A stretch of 64,000 nucleotides of DNA from Distichodus sexfasciatus (taxonomy: Eukaryota; Chordata; Actinopteri; Characiformes; Distichodontidae). Numbering within the stretch: position 1 is the first letter of the stretch; each line of letters starts with the position of its first letter. The position numbers and the translations under genes were made by a program. The DNA is taken from positions 6,320,327 to 6,384,326 of the forward strand of contig JAVGVS010000008.1 in the NCBI GenBank assembly GCA_032718565.1, written 5' to 3'. Of this stretch, positions 1 through 11,200 are shown piece by piece. Below the pieces are notes generated by a model. That model was not told the origin of the DNA, did no database searches, and worked only from the letters and a program-made list of their open reading frames with translations.

Positions 1-12
1 GTGTGTGTGTAG

Positions 13-3000
13 GATGTTGATGGTCATTACTGGGTCAGTGGGCGCTCAGAGGAAGAAGCCAGAGAGAAAGCAGCCAAGCGTTTTAATGTCTCTGCAGACA
101 AAATCTCTCTACGCCAGGGTAAGACTACACACACTCACACACACACAGTCTAACTCCTAGTACAAAAGTGAGCCAGACTCAGTAGATGTTTGTCTGTTGG
201 TGTGTTAGATGAGGATGTGTTGGATACATGGTTCTCCTCCGGAATCTTTCCCTTCTCCATCTTTGGGTGGCCAAATGAAGTAAGTTCATGCTCACTAATC
301 AATTTCTGTCCTTCATTAAGAGAATCACATGAACTAGGTGAATATTTTGCAACATGTGTGTTTGTCTGTCAGAGCGAGGACCTGAGCGTGTTCTATCCAG
401 GCACGCTGTTGGAGACAGGTCATGATATCCTTTTCTTCTGGGTGGCTCGAATGGTCATGATGGGCCTCAAACTCACCGGCAAACTCCCATTCAAAGAGGT
501 CTGTGTTTGTTTTATGTGTGGTGTGTTATAAGATTTCTTTTCTTAGACAAAGTTTTCCGAGGTTTTTTCTTGTAGCGTCCTGTTAAAGTACTAGGTGAAG
601 CTTAGACCCTGCAGGGCCGTGTTACTTGACATTTTAGATGAGATTTTAATCATTATCTGATGGGGATCAGTTGTTTCCGATCATGATGAAATCTATCCTC
701 ATATCTGCCGAAAGTTTAATACAAGCTTTACAAACCCGGAATTATTGTAGAAGTTGATTTACATGACCGGCTGATGATTTTAGTTTGATCTTTTTAACTA
801 TAGATAGAAAAATGTCTTATCTACACTTGATATAATGCATGTCTGTGTGTGTTCTCAGGTGTACCTTCATGCCGTGGTGCGTGATGCCCATGGCAGGAAG
901 ATGAGTAAGTCTCTGGGTAACGTCATCGATCCTCTGGATGTCATCACTGGGATCTCACTAGAGGTGAGAAATTACCGCAGCCGTGATTAATATAATGCTT
1001 TAACTTAGGGATGGATGCACAATAATATCGGCCAATAATTGCTTTCTAAGTCATTGGCCGCTCTGCAGTGGAACACTGGCGAGCAAAATATCTCGTCTTG
1101 CTCAACTCTCACTTATTTAACGGCATCGGCATCAGTATCGGCTTATGTCAGCGTGAAAATATCAGATATCAGCATCGACCAATATCGTACATCCCTACTT
1201 TTAAACAATGTTCAGCCTTAAAGCAGCATGAATTTATATTTGGTTACAAGTAAAAAGAACAACACTGGGGTGTGTGTGTGTGTGTGTGTGTAGGGTCTAC
1301 ATGTTCAGCTGACAGACAGCAACCTGGACCCACTGGAGATTGAGAAGGCCAAACAGGGACAGGTATCACACACTTCCCATCCTTTTTTTCATTTATCCAT
1401 CATGGAAAAAGTCAGCGTAACTCTACATTAGTGTGAGATTGGATCCTGTCTGCATGTTGATAAGCTACACTGATTCTGTTTCGTGCTGTAGAAATCGGAC
1501 TACCCCAGTGGTATTCCGGAGTGTGGGACTGATGCCCTACGCTTTGCCCTGTGCGCCTACACCAGCCAAGGTAGCACTCACCCAAACAGTTACATTGATG
1601 AAGCTGTGATTGTGTTTAGTGTTGAGTTATTAGATGAGATATATTGCTGCGCTTCCTCCAAGCACTTGTAATGTTTGACCTCTGTGTTGTAGGAAGAGAC
1701 ATCAACCTGGATGTAAACAGGATTCTGGGCTACAGACATTTCTGTAACAAGCTGTGGAACGCTGTGAAATTTGCCTTGAGGACCCTGGGTGATGGGTTTG
1801 TGCCCTGGGAGAAGGTTCAGGTGAGTGTCAAGAAAAAAAAAACATTATGTGATGACGCAAAGATAATAATGCAGGTAGATTTTACCTAGGGATGCACTGT
1901 TACGATATGTTGATCGGATATCGATCTGATTATATCTCAAATAGCTGGGTTCCTGATGGTTTTAGCGCGAACTGTGTTTAAACGAAGAAATTTTGAGATG
2001 ATATTTTAGTAGTAAATAATTTAGCATATACATATGGGGGTGTCATTATTACATTATTTTAGTTAGGAAAACAGTATTTAAGTCAAGTCTTTCCTTAAGC
2101 ATAACAGAATAATCTCCTCTTCACAGAGAAATACACAACTTAATAATTAAAAACTGCTGTTAGATCGGTACTCGGGATCGGCCGATAACCAAAGCCAAAG
2201 TTGGATCCGTGTTTAGACTAGTTTTACAATTAGTCTGATTACTCTAGGGTTGTAATGTTTTATCGATCTGGACTGTGTAGATTCTGACTTGACTTGTGTT
2301 ACCGGTAGATGGAAGAAAGCTGTTAAGTTAAGTCTATATTTATAAGTGTGAAATGCACGTTTTTTTCCTATTTGTCTGATTAATAATCAATTAATCGAAA
2401 AAATAATCTGCAGATTAATCACTTATCGTTATTTGCAGCCCTACTTGCTAGAGATAGTCTAACGCAAGCATTAGAATACAACATTGTTATCTTTTAATTA
2501 CAAACTCAAACTGAAATCTAACAAAATTCCTCTCTCTTTCCTGCTGAAGTTGTGTGGCAGCGAGAGTGTGTCTGACCGGTGGATATTGTCACGTCTCTGT
2601 GCCGCTGTGGCCACCTGTGGAGATGGATTCCAGGCCTATGACTTTCCAGCAATCACCACGGCCATCTACAACTTCTGGCTCTATGAGCTATGCGATGTCT
2701 ACCTGGTAACAAATAGAGTCATTCTCTCTCTCTCTCACTCTCTCTCTCTCATTTCTCTTCTGTTCTGGTCTGTTTACACTGGCCAATTTATTCCAATTGT
2801 CTCTCGAGTACATTTTTGGATGACAACCACAGGCTGAGACCCATGTGTCATTATATACAATCTGTAAGCCTGCCCACATTCAACATTGGCCATTTTCTGT
2901 CCACTGTTTTGATGTCCGTTCATCCATTTCAGTGCCAGATTAAAAATACCACATATCGAGGTCTCCCTTTTCAAAATATTTCATGAAGGATGGTTTTGTT

Positions 3001-6000
3001 GGCAGAAATGGCCAGTGGTGCGTTAACACAAATTGGTCATGGCAGTAAATGGACTGTAGTTTCTACAAGCTGGGACTTTCTTGCAAAAAAAGAACGAGGA
3101 GGCGTTTTTGATAACACTGCTGACAATGCTACGTGACGTTTCTTTGCTCTCTAGGAAAGCGTGAAGCCGGTGTTCAGCCAGACAGACTCGGAGGGTCAGC
3201 AACAGGCTGCTGTATGCAGGCAGACCCTCTACACCTGCCTGGAGGTGGGGCTCCGCCTGCTCTCTCCCATCATGCCCTTTGTTTCCGAGGAACTCTTTCA
3301 GCGCTTGCCACGGCGACGACCTCAGGACAGCCCCCCCAGCATCAGCGTCACACCTTACCCCGAGAGCTCAGAGGTCAGAATGAAGTGAATCACAAAGTTA
3401 CTTAACACCAACATTTCTCGAACACTTTGTACTTTACAGTTGCTTATAAAGTGATGCAAGTTGGTTAAGGATTAAGTACATTTTTTCATAAAACAGAAAA
3501 TAATTGATGGATCTTGTAGGGAGTCAGAGTTGGGAGATGTTTTGAGATGGCGATCAGTTTGACCAGTTGGGTTTTGTCTCCTGTAGTTCTGTTGGCACAG
3601 CGAGGAGCTCGACCGCGAGATGGAGTTCGCGATGAGCGTCGTGAGAACCACTCGATCTCTCAGGGCCGACTACAACCTCACCAAAACCCGCGCTGACTGT
3701 AAGAGAACTCAGCCTCACTTATGGAATCTCGTTCACAGTGTTCGAATCCGACTGAACTTATTGTACAGTTCATTGAAAACTGAAACTGACATTCAGAGCC
3801 TATAATCAACGTGACCTTGTCCATGTTGCTTACTTTGGTTTACCGTTCAATTATTTTAAAATCACAAAAATATGCCCAACTTTAATAGTTTAAAAATCCA
3901 AAACAAATTGTTTATTAATCGAAGAAAATCATAATTCAGAAAATAACATTTGCTTTGAGGTCGCATCGTCCAGCCCCACTATACAGGAAGTTTAATTTCC
4001 AAACTTGTAGCGCAACCGGAGTACCTGCATTAATCTTAACATCACAAACACTTTCTCTTTTAAACATTATTTTCTCTTAATCGTAGGTTATGAAGCAGGT
4101 TTAGATGATGGAGCGCTCAGTTTTACCGAAGGTTCACCTTTCTCTCCCTTGCTTCCTGTCCTGTTTCTCTGTGCCTCAGGTTACCTCCAGTGTATCGACT
4201 CGGCCACTGTGTCTCTGGTGAACAAGTACAGTCTGCTGATCCAGACACTGTCCTATTCTCAGGCCATTCACCCGGTCACCGGGGGCGACAACGCCGTCCC
4301 ACAGGGCTGTGCGGTTGCCATCGCCTCTGACAGATGCACCGTTCACCTCATGCTGAAGGTGAGAGTGGTAATGACTGGTAATGCGAGGAGCAGACTGGGA
4401 TTAAACGATGGCTTCTAGCTGTTTTACACCATCACAATACAACAGTAGGAAAAACAGAATTCTTAATACCATGGTCATTACGCCATTAAAGGTGACCATA
4501 AAGACCATAATTGGTCTATGTAAATGCAGGACTCTGTCATGATCTCACATGGAGGAAAAGTGTAATTACACTAAGCAGAACATAATGAATATGCAAGATT
4601 TTTTTTGCCTGAAATTTGAAGAAACTACTTTCCAAAATGCTTACAGGGATGCACGATAAAATCGGAATCATATCAGAATCGTATCAGCATCAGACCGATG
4701 CTTAGATTTGCCTGATATTTTCTGCCAATATTTAATGACAAATTTATTACACGTCAGAAAGGCAGCGCTTGTGCCACACATGACCAAAGTCCGAGGTGGG
4801 ATTTTATACGGCCTACGCCTCCTGTCTTAAAAAAAAAAAAGGCGTTGTTTTGGGCCAAAATTCAGAGCACGCCGTGTAACGTTTGAGAGCAAAATCTCTC
4901 GTCTTTATGCACTCAAGCTGCCTGCACACGAAATATCTTTTTAACTAACTAAATTGCGGTTTTGCCTCATTAGTGAATGTGGGCTCGCACGTGGGCTGTG
5001 TCCTGCGCTACTTACTGTCACACTTAATAGTATGGTAGGTAAGGCACTCTTATCCTACTTTTCTATGCAGTAGTATGCATCTCAGTAACTAGCCGGGGTT
5101 GTAGCTTAACGACTCTCTACTCACTAGGTAGTGCACATGGAGTGTCACACGCATCCTTTTTGACTTGGTGCACCACATGGAGCATATAGACTTTTTCTCA
5201 AAGTGTTGTGCACTACGCTCGAAATTCTCCATCCTCGCTCAACTCAGCTTTCATGCTCGCTTGACTTGACACTGTGTTAGAAATGTCAGTGCTATTTTTG
5301 TGCCAAAATTCTGAGTGCACAGTGGAACTTTGGAGAGCAAAATATCTTCTTTTTATGCACTCGACTTCCTGCTTTATCTGCAGACATGATATCATGATAC
5401 ATACTGGATATCGGCATTGGCCAATAATTCTCATGTCATACATCCCTATTTTTTATGCAGAAAATTTAATCCGTGCCTTTGACTAATAATGATTTTGCTG
5501 TTCATTGTAATTACTGAAATAATCATGGTTTTGTCAGTAATCAGGGTTTTATGTATGTTACGGCACTTGAAGGATTCTTGCTTTTCTCCTTAAAGGGGTA
5601 TTTAAAGGGGCTCAACTGTGACTGACGTGAAATGAGAGCTAATTACTGCTTGAGCTTTATGTTAGCATCCTTAAACGCCAACGTTTTGGTTTTGTTTTTT
5701 CAGGGCTTGATTGACGTTGAAAAGGAGGTGGCTAAACTAACTGTGAAGAAGGGAGAGCTGGAAAAACAGACTGAGAAACTAGAGGAGAAGATGCAGAAGA
5801 GCGACTACAAAGAGAAAGTTCCAGCAAAAGTGCAGGAGCTGGACGCTGAGAAGGTAAGCGGGCAGAAGCCTCTTAGTCGGTCTGCTGCCTGCATTACACC
5901 CCTGAAACTTTTAGAGTAGTATTTACTGTTATGACGTTAAGCATTTTATTTTATTGTTATGAGATCTTAGATACGTGGTGAAGTTTGTATGTGCCAAAAA

Positions 6001-6465
6001 TAAATGCATTTACACTTTATGTAGAATTTTTTAAAAATCTGTTGTGGATAAAATCATAATTTTTATTCATGGGGTTTTTATTTAGTGATTGTCGTCCAGT
6101 CGCAGGATACTTGCCTATAGACCAAATGGTCCTGGGTTCTGGCAAAGGTAGCAAAGTCTGTAGCTTGCTCCAGGGAGACTGTCTCTGCAACTGAGAAATG
6201 GAAGTCGCTCTGAGTAATCGTGTCTGATAATTGTTCCTAGTGTAAGCCTTTTGTGTTCATCTCAATTAACACACCTCTTTGCCATAGTTCTACATGTCAG
6301 ATCAACAGGTTTATTAGGTTGCCAAGTTATTACATTTTTCTCAAGAAGGAGTTTTAAACCTCACTGTTGTATTCCTTTTTCTCTCTCTCTTCATAGTTGA
6401 GGCAGAACCAGACAGAGCTACAGAAAGTGAAAGAAGCCATAGAGAACTTCAGAAGAATGATGTAA
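13..6465 (+). CDS. vars1: Valyl-tRNA synthetase, cytosolic (3' part of gene, 13 exons)
   Basis: Charges tRNA-Val with valine in the cytosol. Exons: 13-118, 209-279, 373-498, 859-963, 1294-1362, 1492-1570, 1693-1820, 2550-2705, 3155-3373, 3587-3698, 4180-4358, 5704-5853, 6397-6465. All junctions are GT/AG and all phases agree, giving 522 residues and a TAA stop at 6463-6465. Seen directly: the class I block DVLDTWFSSG, then LLETGHDILFFWVARM, the ATP-binding KMSKS loop (exon 4), the anticodon-binding region (exons 7-10, including GYRHFCNKLWNA and FWLYELCDVYL), and a Lys/Glu-rich C-terminal coiled coil (exons 12-13) typical of ValRS. The N-terminal part, including the HIGH motif, lies outside the window. 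The reading frame is intact throughout. The family match is unambiguous; cytosolic rather than mitochondrial VARS2 is inferred from the close match and the MHC-III-like neighbours. Confidence 0.95.
859..963 (+). CDS. vars1: vars1 exon with KMSKS catalytic loop
   Basis: This exon encodes VYLHAVVRDAHGRKMSKSLG and continues NVIDPLDVITGISLE. Codons 898-912 spell KMSKS, the second signature of class I aminoacyl-tRNA synthetases, which stabilises the adenylate transition state. The exon is phase 0 at both ends, with acceptor AG at 857-858 and donor GT at 964-965. Confidence 0.95.
1006..1197. mobile_element. Short inverted-repeat DNA element in vars1 intron
   Basis: About 190 bp that starts TAGGGATGGATGCACAATAA and ends ATCGTACATCCCTA, so the two ends are imperfect inverted repeats. 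The interior has repeated ATCGGC/ATATCGG words. The same end sequences occur in the larger copy at 4643-5448, so this looks like a deletion derivative of that family. It lies in the intron between exons 4 and 5. Family assignment (hAT-like) is an inference. Confidence 0.6.
1887..2208. mobile_element. Degenerate DNA-transposon remnant in vars1 intron
   Basis: Begins TAGGGATGCAC like the copy at 4643, has GATCGGATATCGATC near the left end and GATCGGCCGATAACC near the right. Probably an old non-autonomous element; the right end is uncertain. Confidence 0.4.
4643..5448. mobile_element. About 0.8-kb non-autonomous DNA element in vars1 intron
   Basis: Left end ACAGGGATGCACGATAAAAT and right end GTCATACATCCCTA are imperfect inverted repeats. 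The interior (about 4980-5230) is related, in opposite orientation, to 43820-44060, and parts recur at 18840-18990. It has no long coding frame, so it would have to be moved by a transposase made elsewhere. hAT-like by its ends; no clear target duplication was checked. Confidence 0.6.
6085..6242 (+). repeat. Degraded tRNA-derived SINE
   Basis: Contains a B-box-like GGTCCTGGGTTCTGG after an A-box-like stretch, then AAGTCGCTCTGAGTAATCGT, the counterpart of GGTCGCTCTGGATAAGAGCA in the better copy at 59775-59985. It lies in the last vars1 intron. Confidence 0.5.
6397..6465 (+). CDS. vars1: vars1 last coding exon
   Basis: Encodes the last 22 residues, ending in NFRRMM, followed by TAA. With the preceding exon (5704-5853) it forms the C-terminal coiled coil that folds onto the tRNA in ValRS enzymes. 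The acceptor follows a run of pyrimidines and TCATAG. Confidence 0.93.
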   Translation: MRQNQTELQKVKEAIENFRRMM

Positions 6466-6880
6466 TGGATCCTTCCCTCTGTGTCTGTTATTTTTTTAGT
6501 CACTGATCTGTATGTCCTCTTTGTGAGACTTGCACCTCCTTGCTGCTCCGCTGAGATCTTTAGGGGGAAACTTAATTAAATACTAATATTAGCTCATCCT
6601 GTGTGATTGCATTTCCTGACCTTGGGACGTTTGAGGGCCGAGGCGATCTTTCCTTGCTTCAGTGTGAATGTGCTGAATGGGGACAGTGCTGCATTTCACA
6701 TGTGTATAGATTTATACAAGGTTTGGGTGAAAACAGGCCACATCTGTTAGTCTATTCTGAAGTCTGTTAATAGGCTAAATTAGTTTGTAAGCAGGTTCTC
6801 AAAATTAATCTTAGTTCTAATTATGTAGACATCTTTCATATGCTGGAATGAACCAAAATAAATGGCATTGTATCAATATT
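6466..6880 (+). other. vars1: vars1 3' UTR with poly(A) signal
   Basis: Non-coding sequence after the vars1 stop. A canonical AATAAA lies at 6857-6862, so the transcript probably ends near 6880. No other signal is seen. Confidence 0.7.
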
Positions 6881-7694
6881 CTTCGTTCAATTTCATGTCT
6901 AATAAGAAGTGGGAATCCATCCTTGCTGTTGAACCACTTGATTGTACCCCTACAAAAACAAAATGTTTGCAGCAAACCTGTGGCTAATTTGTGGTGAACA
7001 GTGGAGTTTGCCAGAATGTTGCCACAAGTTTGCCATTGTCAGCTAATAGTGGCAAACTTGCAGCAATGTTCTGGCAACAATGACAAATTGCCACTAGTGG
7101 CAAATGTATTTGCCAAAACAATTTGCCAGAAATGGGAAACTTGTAGTGAACTTTTGACAAATTTGCCAGTTGCATCAAGTTTGCCAGAAGTTCACAAGTT
7201 TGCAACCAACCTATAAGGTAAACAAAAAATTCTTGCCGGTTTTTAGTTTCATCACAAACGGACAGATCTCCCGACCTGGGGTGCGTTTCTAACATAACAT
7301 TCTACCATAGGTAGCAGCCAACAGTGTTGCTAACGTTACCCCTGAACTTCTGGAACCAATGCCTGGTGGTGCGTTTATTGACAGTATTATCCCCAAAGGC
7401 TTGACAAATTTGGTGACTTTGGCTATACTGCTTTTCCCGGACGTGCGGCACTTATTTCCGTCTCAGTGATTGACTTCACAGTGGAAGAAGCCAAGAACAT
7501 TTTTGATTAACTTGTACTTTACATGTGAAGCTATGACCCTGCTCCAAATTTGCTGCAACGTTGTCAAAGTTAACGCCGATTTGTTGGCCAGAAGCCTAAA
7601 TATAATTTTTAAGGGTATCCAGCTAATAGTGTAAAAGCAGATTATTAAAATGGGCTTTCCATGTTAAAACAAATCAACCACAAAGCCTTACATC
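6881..7694. other. Gap between convergent vars1 and abhd16a 3' ends
   Basis: About 0.8 kb with no supported gene. It contains the TTTGCCA motif cluster described separately (7006-7210) and otherwise unremarkable AT-rich sequence. Confidence 0.6.
7006..7210. repeat. Cluster of TTTGCCA / TGGCAAA motifs with palindrome
   Basis: In about 200 bp, TTGCCA occurs eight times and its complement TGGCAA three times, spaced irregularly. The centre, 7088-7103, is a perfect 16-bp palindrome TTGCCACTAGTGGCAA. It could fold into several alternative hairpins. It may be an old transposon end region; no terminal repeats were recognised. Confidence 0.6.
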
Positions 7695-8118
7695 TTTATT
7701 AGACACACTTAATGCAATAACATTCAAGGAATTTTAGAATAAGAGTCGACTTCTTTATCAGTGCTCACGACACAGAGAACAGAAACGTGGACCAGAGGAG
7801 AAAGAGAAGACCGGGAATGGCTGAGTCCCTTTAAAACGAGCTTTGTCAAAAGTGCAACTGCAAGAGTTGCCTGAACAGCACCTGATTTTTTTTTCCACTT
7901 ATAAACAAAAAAAAACAGCAGCTGACAGCTAAAGAGGTTTGAGTTGAACAGTTAAAAAAAAAACCTAAATAAATAAAAATCAAATCTGTACCAATCCATG
8001 CAGGCATTCCACCAACCGGGGAGGGGAAAACTAACTCAATAATCAGAACCTGGACACCGAAATCCCTCTGAGGTCTCGTCTCTTCTTTCGTTCTCGGTCC
8101 TGTTCTCCCGCTGGACGT
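7695..8118 (-). other. abhd16a: abhd16a 3' UTR with poly(A) signal
   Basis: After the stop, the first clear AATAAA on the minus strand is at 7700-7695 (TTTATT on the plus strand). The A/T-rich runs within the UTR show no further feature. Confidence 0.6.
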
Positions 8119-8202
8119 CTAGAGCTTCCAGGGCATGTGGAAAAGAGTTGGGGGAAGTGGAGTGCAGTGTGTCTCCTCAAAATTCTTCATGTGCTTTCGG
8201 GC
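8119..8202 (-). CDS. abhd16a: abhd16a last exon
   Basis: 27 residues plus TAG (8121-8119): ARKHMKNFEETHCTPLPPTL then FHMPWKL. The conserved His in THCTPLP is in the position of the catalytic-triad His in the family. The preceding intron is 3.3 kb and full of repeats. Confidence 0.92.
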   Translation of the reverse strand, partial: ARKHMKNFEETHCTPLPPTLFHMPWKL

Positions 8203-11200
8203 CTGAGAGACAGTAAAGAAAAATCTTAGATTGACGTCTGACAATGCTTGTGAACACTGGACCCAGTCGAATAGCATTTTGAGCTTAGGAGGGTTCCGGA
8301 GTGAAATGACCCCGACGTATCTAATAGGGGTGAACGATCCAGAAAATGTCGCGATTCGATTCTGATACAATTCCATTCAAAATCAATTCATAAGTGATTC
8401 ACGATTCAATACATAGATGAATTTGTTTCCAGATGGCTGTTTTGAGTTACTTTTTTCCAATTGTTGATTTAGATCAACAAAAAAAAAAAATCACACAATC
8501 AAATGTAGTTTATCAAATGTAATGTACACATACTGTTAGAGCCATTTTGTGCTGCATGAATGAATATTTGGATTTAATATTTGACAACTATTTGCAATAG
8601 AAAGTAGAGATATGTTTCTTTCCATGTACGGTGTTACGTAATAGAAATATAAATACGTATACACGTTAAATGTACTAGTATGTAACAATAGAAGTAATAC
8701 GTGCCGTAATCTGATTGGATCCTGAAATATATATGAAGGCGCAAGAAGGTATAGAAATAGTTGCTGAGAACTCGGGAGCGTTACAGTCTTTTGATCGTCA
8801 CGTAAAGTATCTTTGTAGTCGTAGGAACTCATCCTTTGCTTGTAAAACTCTAAGTTGTAGTAAAGAAACAAAACAACAAAAGAAAACACTGGACTCAGTG
8901 TCTCTAGCCTTTGTACTCGAGTCCAAGTCAAGTCTTAAGTCTTTGTACTCTTTTTTGGATATGTGTCGCGTCCAAAGAATCTTCGGAGTTCGAGGCTCAC
9001 ACATACTGACTGCATTTTGTTCATGCTCACACGAAGGACGTCTACGCACATATTTCGAACTCATGTCAGAGAAAAAGTAAACTAGTCCCACTAAATTAGT
9101 TGAAAAATATAAATACATTTTTTGGAATGCATAAATCAATTTTTTAATCAACAGAGAAAGAATCGTGATTCGGTTAGATTTTTTTGCACACCACTAGCAT
9201 CTAAGCGTCAACCATAATAAAAGTTGGCGTTAACAAAAAGTGATTTAGTGTGTCATTTAATATCTCCTAAAAGGAGAGACAAACTTCCTGATTATTTGTC
9301 ATTGTGTACACAGCACAAAGTGCACCATAACCAAATGTGACCTCTGTATTTGACCCTTCTATGAAAGAGCAGTGGGCAGCTTTTTTGGCAGTGCTTGGGG
9401 ACAGTACCTTGCTCATGCGTACCTCAGTGGTATTCTTACTGATCCGGGACTTGCACTGGCGACATTCTGACCATGGGGCCAACTCCCTAACCGTTACGCT
9501 ACCAACGGCCCGGTGTAAAATGTAACAATCACTTTCATACACGCATATTAATTGGAATTCATGTTGATAAATAGGACGGAACCGTAAAAATAAAAATAAG
9601 CTCTTATTGTTGTAAACACACCAGAGCAGAGCACAACAAAATGCAACCTGTATATTTAACCCCTCCGTTAAGGTTGTCATTGCCCTTTTTGGCCACTATC
9701 GGGCGTGTTAACATTAAATCAACAGTTTAAGAACCAGGTTAACTATAAAGAGTAGAACCATCTACAACCAGTCTTTATCATTTCTCCTTCTTTAACTTCT
9801 TCCACTCCTGCAGCCCTTTCTACTTTTTATACACACACTAATCATGTAGTTACTTCAGGAATTACCTTTTAAGGAATTTTTCAACTATACTGCACAGTCT
9901 GAGGACAGAATTAGGGCACAATTCATTAAAATATACCTGTATAATTATGTATGTGACAAACACAGAAACCTGAGTCTGTGAACAGCCTTGGAATGTGAAA
10001 TGTTAATGCTCCCCAGTTACCCAGGAGAGAATGGAGTCCCCTTTCGAGTCTGGTTCCTCTCACGGTTTCTTCCTGCTAGAGGGAGTTTTTCCTTGCCACT
10101 GTCCCCTCAGGCCTGCTTGTTGGGGGTCTGGGCTGGTTATATGTAAAGCGTTTTGTGACAGTGACTGTTGTTAAGAGCGCTATATAAATAAAATTGAATA
10201 GAAAAATATACGTTATTCAACTTGAGTGTGTATTGCACTGGGAGGTCACATTGTTAAACAGTTGGGGCAGATGGTAGCGTAACAGTTAGGAAGTTGGCCT
10301 CGTGATCGGAAGGTTGCAAGTTCAAATCCTGGACGGGTAAAGGTACCACTGAGGTACTCATGAGCAAGGTACCGTCCTCAAGCACTGCCAAAAAAGCTGC
10401 CCACTGCTCCTTCACGGATGGGTCAAATGCAGAGGTCACAATTTGTTGTGGTGCACTGTGTGTTGTGCTGTGTTCACACTGACAATCACAATAAATCAAA
10501 AAATCACAATCCCCCAAGGTTGAGAGCCAGTCACACTGAACTCCCCTCGAGGCCTAAAGCTGCAGTTTGGACAACCTTCTAGCACCTGAGATCTTAACTA
10601 CACTGCTATAGAAACAGGTACAACTGAGGGGGTGGTTGGGCTGCTGAAAATTTGGATTCAGAAGCATCGTTAGCTGTAGACGACCTGAGCTGTAGAGTTT
10701 AGGGCTGGGTTTTATGACCTCAAATAAAGATCATGATTAATTGAATTCAGTCATTCATTACCCGATCCGCTGATTCCCAGATGGGGTCGCTGGGAAGACC
10801 GGAGCCTATCCTGGAAACTACAGGCGCAAGATGGGGACCAACGCTGGGCAGGCGCCAACGCACCACACGGCACACACTTATACAATCACACTCTCGGTCA
10901 CACCTTACAGGACCAATTTAGAGTCACCAATTAACCTATATAGCATGACTTTGGACTGTGGGAGGAAACCGGAGCCTCCGGCCGGAACCCACGCAAACAT
11001 GGGGAGTGTATGCAAACTCCACACAGAAAGGCCCTACGGCCGACCCGGGGCTCAAACCCAGGACCGCCTCACTGTGAGACGGCAGCATTAACCACTGTGC
11101 CACCGTGTCTCACATTAGTTCAATATTTTACCAATTATTGAATGTTTTTTGCTTGCTTTTGCCGACCATTAAAGCTGGGATATTTTTCTAAGGAAAGAGT

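Noticed and set aside
10262..10340. tRNA gene
   Set aside because: The A/B-box-like head belongs to a SINE copy repeated at three other places and lacks a full cloverleaf; the same applies to 22722 and 59775.
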